Source: JAAZIN01 sp964464625
GTDB lineage: Bacteria > Bacillota > Dethiobacteria > DTU022
Direction of reading: 5' to 3'
Length of the DNA stretch: 11,873 nucleotides
Assembly: GCA_964464625.1 (NCBI GenBank)
Contig: CAYXKD010000059.1
Coordinates: 1-11,873, forward strand
Part shown: positions 1-6,799 of the stretch, piece by piece
Position numbering within the stretch: position 1 is the first letter of the stretch
How the letters are laid out: each line of letters begins with the position of its first letter
Position numbers and translations under genes: made by a program
The notes under the pieces: model-generated
Told to the model about the DNA's origin: nothing
Seen by the model: the letters and a program-made list of their open reading frames with translations, nothing else
The model's database searches: none

Positions 1-1
1 G

Positions 2-82
2 CGGGGCGAAACACGCATCATCGCCTATGCCTTCAACCTTGACCTGAAGATAGGGCTTTGCTTTTACCTGGAGCAATCATAG
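2..82 (+). CDS. 3' end of an unidentified forward gene (partial)
   Basis: The second forward frame is open from the window edge for 26 codons and stops at TAG 80-82, while the other two forward frames hit stops earlier. The visible peptide includes RIIAYAFNLDLKIGLCF. I do not recognise the family. Its gene body lies outside the window, so it could equally be a chance open stretch. About 75 bases without apparent content follow before the palindromic repeat. Confidence 0.25.
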   Translation, partial: RGETRIIAYAFNLDLKIGLCFYLEQS

Positions 83-157
83 CCAATCTTCTGTCATCCT
101 GTCAACAAAATATCTATCCACATGCTGCCTCGGGTGGAATGACACGGCATGTGTTTC

Positions 158-196
158 CCCGGAAGAATAACTGGTCGTTTAAACGACCAGTAAAAA
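158..196. repeat. 39-bp palindrome-containing repeat, copy 1
   Basis: This block matches 9591-9629 in the same orientation with one base difference, which falls at the palindrome centre (A here, G there). Its core, 170-191, is a perfect 22-bp palindrome with half-arm ACTGGTCGTTT, preceded by CCCGGAAGAATA and followed by AAAA. Flanking sequences of the two copies do not resemble each other, so the repeat unit ends close to these boundaries. Immediately to its right the reading frame of a surface-protein C-terminus begins with no start codon. It may be a REP-like intergenic repeat, a recombination junction or a protein-binding site. Confidence 0.8.
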
Positions 197-479
197 CGGC
201 AGGATCACCTGGAAGGCCAAGCCCGAAGGCGGCTCCTGGGACTGGGACCGGGAATATTTCTCCGCCGATTTTAACAGCCCGGAAATCTTTACGGCGCTAA
301 AAGCGGGGACCTCCACCATCACTTATACAGTGGGGGGAGTTGAACACAGAATCATGGTTACCATTGAGGATATAGCGCTGCCCGGGAAAGATCAAAAGAG
401 AACCTGGCTGTGGATCCTTCTGGCGGCACCAGCCCTGTTGGCTGCGGGCATATGGGCAAAGTTCCGGATGTTATACTAG
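183..479 (+). pseudogene. C-terminal remnant of an Ig-like, membrane-anchored surface protein
   Basis: This forward frame opens just after an in-frame TAA inside the palindrome (180-182) and runs to TAG 477-479. It has no start codon or ribosome binding site, so it is a 5'-truncated fragment. The readable part starts GRITWKAKPEGGSWDWDREY and continues FNSPEIFTALKAGTSTITYT, the pattern of a bacterial Ig-like beta-sandwich repeat seen in Firmicutes surface proteins. It then has a short LPGKDQKR spacer, a hydrophobic helix WLWILLAAPALLAAGIW and a basic tail KFRMLY. That is a C-terminal membrane anchor. It resembles a sortase signal in layout, but LPGKD lacks the Thr-Gly of LPXTG. The fragment may derive from a relative of the large surface protein at 9956. 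It converges with the 548-1387 gene. Confidence 0.65.
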
Positions 480-547
480 GACTTCCTGAAAGTGATAAAG
501 GCTAATGTCTGGAAGCGAATTATCAGCATCTTGAAAACTACCGGAAG

Positions 548-1387
548 CTAACGAAAATCGCAAACACGTTCAAGGCCCAGGATCAACCTGGCATCGCCCG
601 GAGTTGCTATCTCCATCCCGGCACTTTTGATGATCGCAGCAGCTCTACCTACCAGCTGTGCGTTAGACTTGGCAAGCTCTCCTTCTGCGTAATACACGTT
701 ATCCTCCATCCCCACGCGCAGGTGCCCGCCCATAGCCAGCGTGGCCAACATGATCGGCACATGAGATTTTCCTATTCCGAAAGCTGCCCAGGTTGAACCG
801 GCCGGGATTAAGTTTTTTAAGAAAACCAGGTTGTCGATAGTCGCTTTCATTCCGCCGGATGTCCCCAAGACTAACTGAAAATGTACAGGTGGTTTTAGCA
901 CGCCCATCTTCATGTAATACTGGGCGTTATAGATCATACCCGCATCGAATATTTCAACCTCGGGTTTGATCTTGTACTCCAGCATGGTTTTCCCCAATTG
1001 CTCCAGAAAGGCAGGCGTATTGAGAAACACGGTCTTATGCATCCAGTTCATGCTACCTGCATCATAGGAGGCCAGTTCGGGCCTTATGGAGCGAAGATGG
1101 GCCTGCCGCGTCTCATCGGTAGCATCCAATGCACCTGATGTAGTTAGATTCAAGATGATATCGATGCCGGTCTTTTTAATCAGCCGGACCGTCTCTTCAA
1201 AACGTTCTGCGCTCATGGAGCCGGCGCCTTTATCGTCACGCATATGAAGATGGCAAATTGCAGCGCCGGCATGGTAGGCGGCCAGCACATCATCAGCTAT
1301 CTCTTGCGGCATCATCGGCACATTTGGATTGTCTTCCCTGGTGGGCCAGGCTCCTGTTGGGGCGACAGTTATGATCCGCTTATCCAT
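548..1387 (-). CDS. BKACE-family beta-keto acid cleavage enzyme (DUF849)
   Basis: The 279-residue protein belongs to the zinc-dependent BKACE family, whose members condense a beta-keto acid with acetyl-CoA to give acetoacetate and a new acyl-CoA. The ATG at 1387 is chosen because GGAGGAG lies 5 nt upstream and it places the zinc ligands at H46 and H48 (CHLHMRD), as in the characterised enzyme Kce. A frame extension to GTG 1444 would overlap the upstream gene and has no such support. Other family marks are EVEIFDAGM (143-151) and GGHLRVGMEDN (220-230), which supplies the conserved Arg, Glu metal ligand and Asp. Kce has Glu14 contacting the substrate amino group; here residue 14 is Trp (TGAWPT), so the substrate is probably not 3-keto-5-aminohexanoate. 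It is the last gene of the operon, 26 nt after the cyclase gene, and no clear terminator follows. Confidence 0.9.
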   Translation of the reverse strand: MDKRIITVAPTGAWPTREDNPNVPMMPQEIADDVLAAYHAGAAICHLHMRDDKGAGSMSAERFEETVRLIKKTGIDIILNLTTSGALDATDETRQAHLRSIRPELASYDAGSMNWMHKTVFLNTPAFLEQLGKTMLEYKIKPEVEIFDAGMIYNAQYYMKMGVLKPPVHFQLVLGTSGGMKATIDNLVFLKNLIPAGSTWAAFGIGKSHVPIMLATLAMGGHLRVGMEDNVYYAEGELAKSNAQLVGRAAAIIKSAGMEIATPGDARLILGLERVCDFR

Positions 1388-1413
1388 TATTTCTCCTCCC
1401 ATTTGTGATGAAG

Positions 1414-2196
1414 CTATTCTTTTATGATGGCAACGGTCCTGCACCAGCCGGCGCTTGCTTTCTTGATCTTCACTGGTAAACAGATCACCTGATAGCCGCT
1501 AACGGGTAGTTGATCCAGGTTGGTAAGTTTCTCCAGATGGCAATATGCTTTTTCTCTGCCGACACGGTGCCCTTCCCAGATGATAGAGCTGTCACGATTC
1601 CTGGCAAATTCCTTCGCTTGTAGTAACAGCGGCACATCCCAACTCCAGGCATCGGTACCCATAACCCTGACACCTTGTTTGATGAGCCAGCGGGTTGCTT
1701 CTGCGCTCATTCCGACACCGGAGATCAGGTATTCCTTTTGCCCCCAGAAAGGGGCAGCCCCGGATTGCAATAAAACGATATCCTTTTCCTTAAGCGTATG
1801 GCCCACCCTATCAAGATACTCCTGCAGATCCCGCGATCTCACCTTGTAACCATGCGGTTTGGTCGACATATCGATCTTTACACCATCGCCTATGCACCAC
1901 TCAAGCGGTATTTCATCGATGGTCCACGCAGGTTCACCGTGGTTCTGAGTAGGGTAATAGTGATACGGTGCATCCAGGTGAGTACCTGAATGTGTCGTGA
2001 GGATCACATTCTCAATGGCCCAGCCGTTACCTTCCGGCAGATCGCTAACCTCGATGAGCCCGTCAAAGTACTGGGTCATCATCTCAGCAGTATCCGAATG
2101 TTTCAGATATTCTACTTTCGGAATCTGTGCCGGCGGATCACTTGGTAAATCATTCTCAATGGCAATTGACAGGTCGATGATCCTCAATCGCATCAT
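1414..2196 (-). CDS. Cyclase / kynurenine formamidase-type metal-dependent hydrolase
   Basis: The protein has about 260 residues, normal for the cyclase family (PF04199), which hydrolyses amide, lactam or ester bonds, sometimes in rings, using bound metal. The signature HSGTHLDAPYHY (69-80) supplies the His, His, Asp and His metal ligands. Family features follow: GVGMSAEATRWL (161-171), GTDAWSWD (180-187) and a C-terminal LEKLTNLDQLP...CLPVKI stretch. It has no signal peptide and is cytoplasmic. Two ATGs (2196, 2193) abut GAGAGGAG with almost no spacing. The in-frame TTG at residue 4 (2187) has a 9-nt spacing and may be the true start. It lies 21 nt after livF and 26 nt before the BKACE gene, so it probably prepares the BKACE substrate. 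True kynurenine formamidase is less likely because no other kynurenine-pathway gene is present. Confidence 0.88.
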   Translation of the reverse strand: MMRLRIIDLSIAIENDLPSDPPAQIPKVEYLKHSDTAEMMTQYFDGLIEVSDLPEGNGWAIENVILTTHSGTHLDAPYHYYPTQNHGEPAWTIDEIPLEWCIGDGVKIDMSTKPHGYKVRSRDLQEYLDRVGHTLKEKDIVLLQSGAAPFWGQKEYLISGVGMSAEATRWLIKQGVRVMGTDAWSWDVPLLLQAKEFARNRDSSIIWEGHRVGREKAYCHLEKLTNLDQLPVSGYQVICLPVKIKKASAGWCRTVAIIKE

Positions 2197-2217
2197 CTCC
2201 TCTCGATATTTTATTTG

Positions 2218-2922
2218 CTAAAGGCCCAGGTAGGCACTGCGAATATTACTGTTCTGCAGCAGCTCATTTTGTGACCCTTTTATGTTTATTTCCCCGTTTT
2301 CCAATACATAACCAAAATCTGCGATTTCTAGTGCACTGATCACCTCCTGGGACACCAATAATATCGTAATCCCTTCAACGTTATTCAATCTATGAACTGT
2401 CTTCAAAACAGAATCAGCTAAAACTGGTGAAAGACCCAGGGTGGGCTCGTCTAACAGAATCATTTTTGGCTTACCCATCAAGCATCGCCCAATCGCTAAT
2501 TGCTGCTGCTCCCCGCCTGAGAGGGTTCCTGCTGTCTGATGTTGCCTCTTCTCAAGGATGGGAAATAATTCAAACACATGAGCCATTAATGCTTTCCTTT
2601 GCTGATGCTTTTCCTTTAGCGCCCCTAGTTCCAAATTTTCACTTACAGTCATGCGTGAAAAAAGTTTACGCCCTTCAGGGACATGCAAAAGCCCCAAAGC
2701 ATATATTTGGTAGGTAGACAATCCAGTAATATCTGTTCCATTAAAAACAATCGTCCCGGAAGCAGGTTTTCGCAAACCTGAAATAACATGCATTAGTGTA
2801 GTTTTACCTGCACCGTTTGATCCCAAAAGCGTAGTCACTGTACTTTTTTCAACTTTGAGTGAAATATCGTGCAGCGCCAGGGCCTCTCCATAAGAAAAAC
2901 TTACCGCATTTATCTCAAGCAT
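2218..2922 (-). CDS. livF: LivF-type ABC transporter ATP-binding protein
   Basis: The 234-residue nucleotide-binding subunit belongs to a branched-chain-amino-acid-type (HAAT) importer and acts on the inner face of the membrane with LivG. Walker A is GSNGAGKTT (34-42), the signature LSGGEQQQ is at 134-141, and Walker B MILLDEP is at 154-160. The LivF-typical stretch VPEGRKLFSRMTVSENLELG is present at 81-100. Where many LivF proteins read LVEQN, this one reads LVSQE (189-193), so the Glu is Ser but the Gln that occupies the H-loop position remains. The ATG at 2922 has GGGGTG a few bases upstream and overlaps the livG end by 8 nt, indicating translational coupling. The cyclase gene follows after 21 nt. 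Confidence 0.95.
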   Translation of the reverse strand: MLEINAVSFSYGEALALHDISLKVEKSTVTTLLGSNGAGKTTLMHVISGLRKPASGTIVFNGTDITGLSTYQIYALGLLHVPEGRKLFSRMTVSENLELGALKEKHQQRKALMAHVFELFPILEKRQHQTAGTLSGGEQQQLAIGRCLMGKPKMILLDEPTLGLSPVLADSVLKTVHRLNNVEGITILLVSQEVISALEIADFGYVLENGEINIKGSQNELLQNSNIRSAYLGL

Positions 2923-3655
2923 CTTTCACCCCACGCGATTTTCCAAGGTAGATTTGAATAACCTTTTCGTTTTTGACGACATCACCGGGTGTACCATCCG
3001 CAATAATATTTCCTGATGCTAATACCACCACACGATTACAAACCTCCATCACCGCCTTCATAACATGTTCCACGATGAGTATAGTCAGAGACAGATCTTT
3101 AGAGATGGTTCGAATTAATTGGATCATTTTAGCCACGTCGACTGGACTTAATCCGGCAAAAGATTCGTCTAGAAGTAGAAGTTTTGGACGGACAGCAAGA
3201 GCTTTGGCAATTTCCAGACTCTTCTTTTCAGAGAGCGTCAAGTTATAAGCAAGTTCATCAGCTTTATTGTCGAGGCCAACATGTTGTAATATTTTTTTTG
3301 ATTCACTGTAGGCCTGTTCTGCTCTATTTACTCCTCCTGCGTACATTAACCCTGAAAACAGATTTTCACGTACTGTTAGTGCCTGGTACGGCCTTGCTAT
3401 TTGAAAAGTCCGGCCTACGCCCAGGTTGGCAATTCGATGTGGTTTCTCGCCGGTGATATCCTTGCCCTCAAAAAATATCCGTCCCTTGTCAGGATGCAGC
3501 AGTCCCGAAATTAAATTAAACAACGTGGTTTTACCCGCTCCATTGGGCCCTATTAGGCCGCAGACTTCATTTTTCTTGAGTTCCAGCGAAGCACCGCTGA
3601 TCACCTGTAAACCTCCAAATCGCTTGTGAATGTTTTGTAAGCTTAAAAACATCAT
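2915..3655 (-). CDS. livG: LivG-type ABC transporter ATP-binding protein
   Basis: The 246-residue protein is the second ATPase subunit of the importer. Walker A GPNGAGKTT is at 36-44, the Q-loop Gln at 85 (GRTFQIARPY), Walker B LLLLDE at 159-164 and the H-loop His at 197 (IVEH). The ABC signature is degenerate: instead of LSGGQ or LSYGQQ it reads LTLSEKK (139-145), and the motif after Walker B is SFAGLSP. A similar LTLxxRK pattern is known, from memory, in a subgroup of LivG-like proteins, so this is probably a functional variant. GGAGG sits 6 nt before the ATG at 3655, with a second ATG directly after it. The ATGATG overlaps the livM TGA, so the two are coupled. Confidence 0.95.
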   Translation of the reverse strand: MMFLSLQNIHKRFGGLQVISGASLELKKNEVCGLIGPNGAGKTTLFNLISGLLHPDKGRIFFEGKDITGEKPHRIANLGVGRTFQIARPYQALTVRENLFSGLMYAGGVNRAEQAYSESKKILQHVGLDNKADELAYNLTLSEKKSLEIAKALAVRPKLLLLDESFAGLSPVDVAKMIQLIRTISKDLSLTILIVEHVMKAVMEVCNRVVVLASGNIIADGTPGDVVKNEKVIQIYLGKSRGVKDA

Positions 3656-4629
3656 CTAGTGCCTCCACTGAAAGTTTTTATCCGTGACACTAAACGGCTC
3701 CGCTCAGTAAACAAACCCATCAAGCCGTTTGGCAGGTAGAGAATGACCACCACCAGCATTACACCAAAGACGATCTGACTGAGTGAAGAACCAACATACA
3801 GGGTTAGCAATTCACGGATCAAACTTACAACAAGAGCACCAATAAGGGGGCCGACCCATGTATTGGTTCCACCTAGAAGTGCCATCAATACAATCATAAC
3901 GGACAACTCAATACTGAACATGGGTTCAGGAAAAAGAAAACCCTGGAACCAGGAATAGATTCCACCGGCCAAGCCGGCCAGTCCGGCAGAAACGGCAAAG
4001 GCAACCATTTTGACCCTTGTAACATTGATCCCCTGAGTTTCTGCCACTTCTTCATCTTCGCGAATCGCCTTAAGCCCGATTCCAAAACGTGAATTCTCTA
4101 TCAGGTAAGCGACTATAACTGTAATCAACAAAACAACCGTCATGGCTTCATACAGGATCAGCCTGCTGGCGTAAATTGTTTTGGCCGGTTGCGGAACAAA
4201 TATACCAGCCGCAGTATTGATGCCAGGCAAATTGAGCACAACAACTTTTCCAACAAGCGCTATGATTAAAGTAAGCAAAGAAAAATAGGGGCCGCGTAAT
4301 CTCAGACAAGGATAGCCGATCATGATAGCCATAACAGCAACAAAAAGACCAGCAATAGGGGCTGTAAACAAAGGTGACCAGCCTAGCTTTGTAAGAAGTA
4401 TTGCTGCTATGTAACCTCCAGTACCCACGAAGGCGACATGGCCGAAACTAACATAACCAGCGTAACCCCCCATTATATTCCAGCCGACGGTTAACGCAAC
4501 GTTGGCAATCAGGAGAAAAAGGAAGGTCACCAGGTACAAACTTATACCTGTAAAAGGTAGCGCCATCAACAGCAAGCCACCAAGAACAATGATGAAAAGC
4601 ATTTGATTTTTTTTTGACAGAATTGTCAT
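3652..4629 (-). CDS. livM: LivM-type ABC transporter permease
   Basis: The 325-residue, highly hydrophobic protein is one of two transmembrane subunits. LivM landmarks are GGYAGYVSFGHVAF near residue 55, the cytoplasmic coupling-loop stretch GLKAIREDEEVAETQGIN, then AGLAGLAGGIYSWFQGF and ALLGGTNTWVGPLIGA. The end LPNGLMGLF is followed by a basic tail. The start chosen is the ATG at 4629 (MTILSKKNQ), which forms an ATGA overlap with the livH stop and has AAAGGGG upstream. The frame extends to a TTG at 4716, but that would lie 90 nt inside livH and adds a non-homologous-looking polar segment. A run of about ten A residues follows the start codons (SKKNQ), which could be slippery but shows no frameshift. 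Confidence 0.94.
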   Translation of the reverse strand: MTILSKKNQMLFIIVLGGLLLMALPFTGISLYLVTFLFLLIANVALTVGWNIMGGYAGYVSFGHVAFVGTGGYIAAILLTKLGWSPLFTAPIAGLFVAVMAIMIGYPCLRLRGPYFSLLTLIIALVGKVVVLNLPGINTAAGIFVPQPAKTIYASRLILYEAMTVVLLITVIVAYLIENSRFGIGLKAIREDEEVAETQGINVTRVKMVAFAVSAGLAGLAGGIYSWFQGFLFPEPMFSIELSVMIVLMALLGGTNTWVGPLIGALVVSLIRELLTLYVGSSLSQIVFGVMLVVVILYLPNGLMGLFTERSRLVSRIKTFSGGTR

Positions 4630-5492
4630 GACGATAAAATCCCCTTTGGCCGAACAACTAGAATTAATATAAGCGTTATAAACATAACAAGGTTTACCAT
4701 TGAATAGGGAATCCAAACACCACTTAAAGTCACTACAAGACCTGCTATAATACCCGCAACCAAAGTGCCGGCAACATTACCAACCCCGCCTAAAATAACA
4801 ACCAAAAATATCACTATAAGCCAATGCAACTGTACGGCGGGCTCAAAGGTATAAATCATAGATAAAGCCACTCCTCCAACACCTGCACTGGCAATAGCAA
4901 CACCTGCAGTAACCGAACCTACCTTGTCAGTGTTAATCCCCGTCAAGGCTGCTCCTTCAGGTTCTTGTTCAAAAGCACGGACGGCTTTTCCAATATAGGT
5001 ATGATACAGGAAAAGGTAAACAGCAATTAGGGTAAATAAAGACAGGAACGCTGCAACGACATGACCGCCTGAAATATAGACCGGTCCAATTTTATAATTA
5101 ACTAAGAGGTATGAAGTTTTAAGCACCCGGGGATCGGCCGAAAAAGCCTCAACCATGGCATTTTGAAGAGTTATAGCAATGCCAAATGTCATAACCATAG
5201 AAGCAAAACTGATATCACGTGTTCTTTTGTTGAGCATGCTTATGAGTGTTTTGTTCAGTAATACACCAACTAAATAAAAAAGAGGCACAATAAACAGTAA
5301 AGAAAGAAGCGGGTCCACGCCATACCTGCTTATAGCATAATATCCTATATAAGCAGCAAGAACCGCAAAAGCGGAATGCGACACATTGATTACACCGATA
5401 GCCCCCCAGGTTAGGCTAAAACCTACGCCAAGAATGGCGTAGGTCAAGCCTACCAGGAGTCCGCTAACTATTGCCTGGAGTAGTTCGGACAT
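4626..5492 (-). CDS. livH: LivH-type ABC transporter permease
   Basis: The 288-residue membrane subunit pairs with LivM. LivH hallmarks are an N-terminal GLTYAILGVGFSLTWGAIGV helix running into INVSHSAF (normally INFAHG-like), the coupling region KAVRAFEQEPEGAALTGINT, the motif VILGGVGNVAGTLVAG and the terminal VVRPKGILSS. In the loop normally reading INFAHG, the Gly is Ser, a mild variation. The ATG at 5492 is preceded by AAAGGGG with 7 nt spacing, 12 nt after the binding-protein gene. Its base composition is low in G+C: 4981-5040 has 20 of 60 by count. Confidence 0.95.
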   Translation of the reverse strand: MSELLQAIVSGLLVGLTYAILGVGFSLTWGAIGVINVSHSAFAVLAAYIGYYAISRYGVDPLLSLLFIVPLFYLVGVLLNKTLISMLNKRTRDISFASMVMTFGIAITLQNAMVEAFSADPRVLKTSYLLVNYKIGPVYISGGHVVAAFLSLFTLIAVYLFLYHTYIGKAVRAFEQEPEGAALTGINTDKVGSVTAGVAIASAGVGGVALSMIYTFEPAVQLHWLIVIFLVVILGGVGNVAGTLVAGIIAGLVVTLSGVWIPYSMVNLVMFITLILILVVRPKGILSS

Positions 5493-5504
5493 TTTCGTGC
5501 CCCT

Positions 5505-6710
5505 TTACTCATATGGATAGGGATAAACTGGGTTTTCTTTTGCTACCTCTTCCGGCCAAACCAGATAAGGAATACCATCAATAACCTGTGTGCAATACGA
5601 ATAGGCAGGTGGTAATCCTTTTTCATCAAAAGTAAATGCTCCACCAATCGTTTCAATCGGATTCCCTTTTAGCCAATCCCGGATTTCATCCTGGTTTAAC
5701 GAACCGGCGCCCTCCACACCCAGGCCCAGCACCTGCATCCAGCAATAACCGAACAGGAAATATGACGGCGCTTCATCGGTGCCATATTTGGTTTTGCTTA
5801 TTTCATTCAGGTATGCCACCCCTTCGAAGGGTAGTTGCGGATGCATCGCTGTACCGGAGATAATATAATTACCGTCATCACCCAGCTCTTCTTTCCAGCT
5901 AGGAACCAGCGAGCCTATTCCTTGAAGAATTACCTTGGGCTTGTAGTCTAAAGATTTCACAGCCTTTATGGCTTGGACACCATCACCAAAAAATCCATTG
6001 GCGAGAAACATCTCAGCTTCAGCCACTTTTGCTTTATTCACCAAAGGCTCAGCAGCAGCCAGGGGTAGATCGTATAGTTCATCCACTACAATTTCAATGC
6101 CCATATCTTCCAACTCTGCAACCGCACTGTTGCGAACTGCGTGACCTATTGCATTATTTGCAGTAATCATTGCTGCTTTGTTGGGCCATTCTTCTTCAGG
6201 AAGTGTTTTCAAATAATCAAAAAATCCTGTATACCACCATTCACCCATTAGGGGAGGTGCTCCAAACGAATAAGTAAATCCTTGCACAAAAGAAGCCATA
6301 TGGCCACCCATAGAAACATAAACCATGCCATGCTGCTCTGCCATGGCCATCTGGGCAGAAGCAGAATCACCAGGGTAACCGCCAATCAAAAGGTCGACGT
6401 TTTTCTGTGATATAAGGTTTTCCAACAATGAAACTGCCTGAGCCGGATCGGATTGATCATCCAACACCTCCAAAGTTACCTGCCTGCCGAGCAATCCACC
6501 TTTTTCATTAATCTCTTCTACCCAGTACTCATAACCATCGCGGACATATCTCCCCGTATCCGCGTAAACCCCTGATAGTGGTAAAGTGCACCCGATAAGA
6601 ATGGGGTCTACATCTTCTTTCTGTTCGGTGTCACCACAACCGGTAACGGTTACGAGCGTCAGCGCCATGCAAAGAACAACAACGGAAAAGATCCCCACTG
6701 CTCTTTTCAA
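5505..6710 (-). CDS. livK: Branched-chain-amino-acid-type ABC substrate-binding lipoprotein
   Basis: This is the extracytoplasmic type I binding protein (Peripla_BP_6) that delivers ligand to the permease. A hydrophobic signal segment ends in VTGC, a lipobox, so it is membrane-anchored by lipid as in Gram-positives. The mature part begins with an acidic linker and then DPILIGCTLPLSGVYADTGR, the usual opening of the fold. INEKGGLLGRQVTLEVLDDQ and DLLIGGYPGDSASAQMAMAE follow. The frame extends to ATG 6746, but that has only a weak ribosome site. TTG 6710 has AGGGGG 7 nt upstream and gives a compact signal peptide (MKRAVGIFSVVV...) with Cys at 25, so it is preferred; the long form is 413 residues and the short 401. 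The ligand is unresolved: HAAT binding proteins take amino acids, amides, urea or aromatic acids. Confidence 0.93.
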   Translation of the reverse strand: MKRAVGIFSVVVLCMALTLVTVTGCGDTEQKEDVDPILIGCTLPLSGVYADTGRYVRDGYEYWVEEINEKGGLLGRQVTLEVLDDQSDPAQAVSLLENLISQKNVDLLIGGYPGDSASAQMAMAEQHGMVYVSMGGHMASFVQGFTYSFGAPPLMGEWWYTGFFDYLKTLPEEEWPNKAAMITANNAIGHAVRNSAVAELEDMGIEIVVDELYDLPLAAAEPLVNKAKVAEAEMFLANGFFGDGVQAIKAVKSLDYKPKVILQGIGSLVPSWKEELGDDGNYIISGTAMHPQLPFEGVAYLNEISKTKYGTDEAPSYFLFGYCWMQVLGLGVEGAGSLNQDEIRDWLKGNPIETIGGAFTFDEKGLPPAYSYCTQVIDGIPYLVWPEEVAKENPVYPYPYE

Positions 6711-6765
6711 TTTACTGCCCCCTAATTTAGATTTGGTTAGCCCCATAATCTACTTTTATCTTTCT

Positions 6766-6795
6766 GAACCCAAAAGCTGGTTCGCTAACCCAAAA
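6766..6795. promoter_or_regulatory. Repeated operator-like motif upstream of the binding-protein gene
   Basis: AACCCAAAA occurs twice, at 6767-6775 and 6787-6795, exactly 20 bp apart, about two helical turns. Between them GGTT (6779-6782) pairs with AACC (6787-6790), and GAACC (6766-6770) pairs with GGTTC (6779-6783). The cluster lies just after the regulator stop and before both candidate starts of the binding-protein gene. It may be an operator for the TrmB-family regulator or a weak intercistronic hairpin. No poly-U tract follows, so it is not a good terminator. Confidence 0.4.
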
Positions 6796-6799
6796 ATAA

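Noticed and set aside
170..191. Palindrome as a rho-independent terminator
   Set aside because: The forward strand is followed by A residues rather than U, and on the reverse strand the following bases are TATTCTTCC; neither is a proper U tract.
58..300. Forward 80-codon frame through palindrome copy 1
   Set aside because: It crosses from non-coding sequence through the repeat and continues out of frame with the Ig-like remnant; its product has no recognisable pattern. A similar KNNWSF peptide at 9482-9706 arises only because the repeat itself is translated in both.
378..479. LPXTG sortase signal in the left surface-protein tail
   Set aside because: The motif reads LPGKD, lacking the required Thr-Gly; the hydrophobic helix and basic tail support only a membrane anchor.
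1414..2196. Dedicated kynurenine formamidase of tryptophan breakdown
   Set aside because: The family motif fits, but no kynureninase or tryptophan dioxygenase is nearby and the BKACE and Liv genes point to another substrate.
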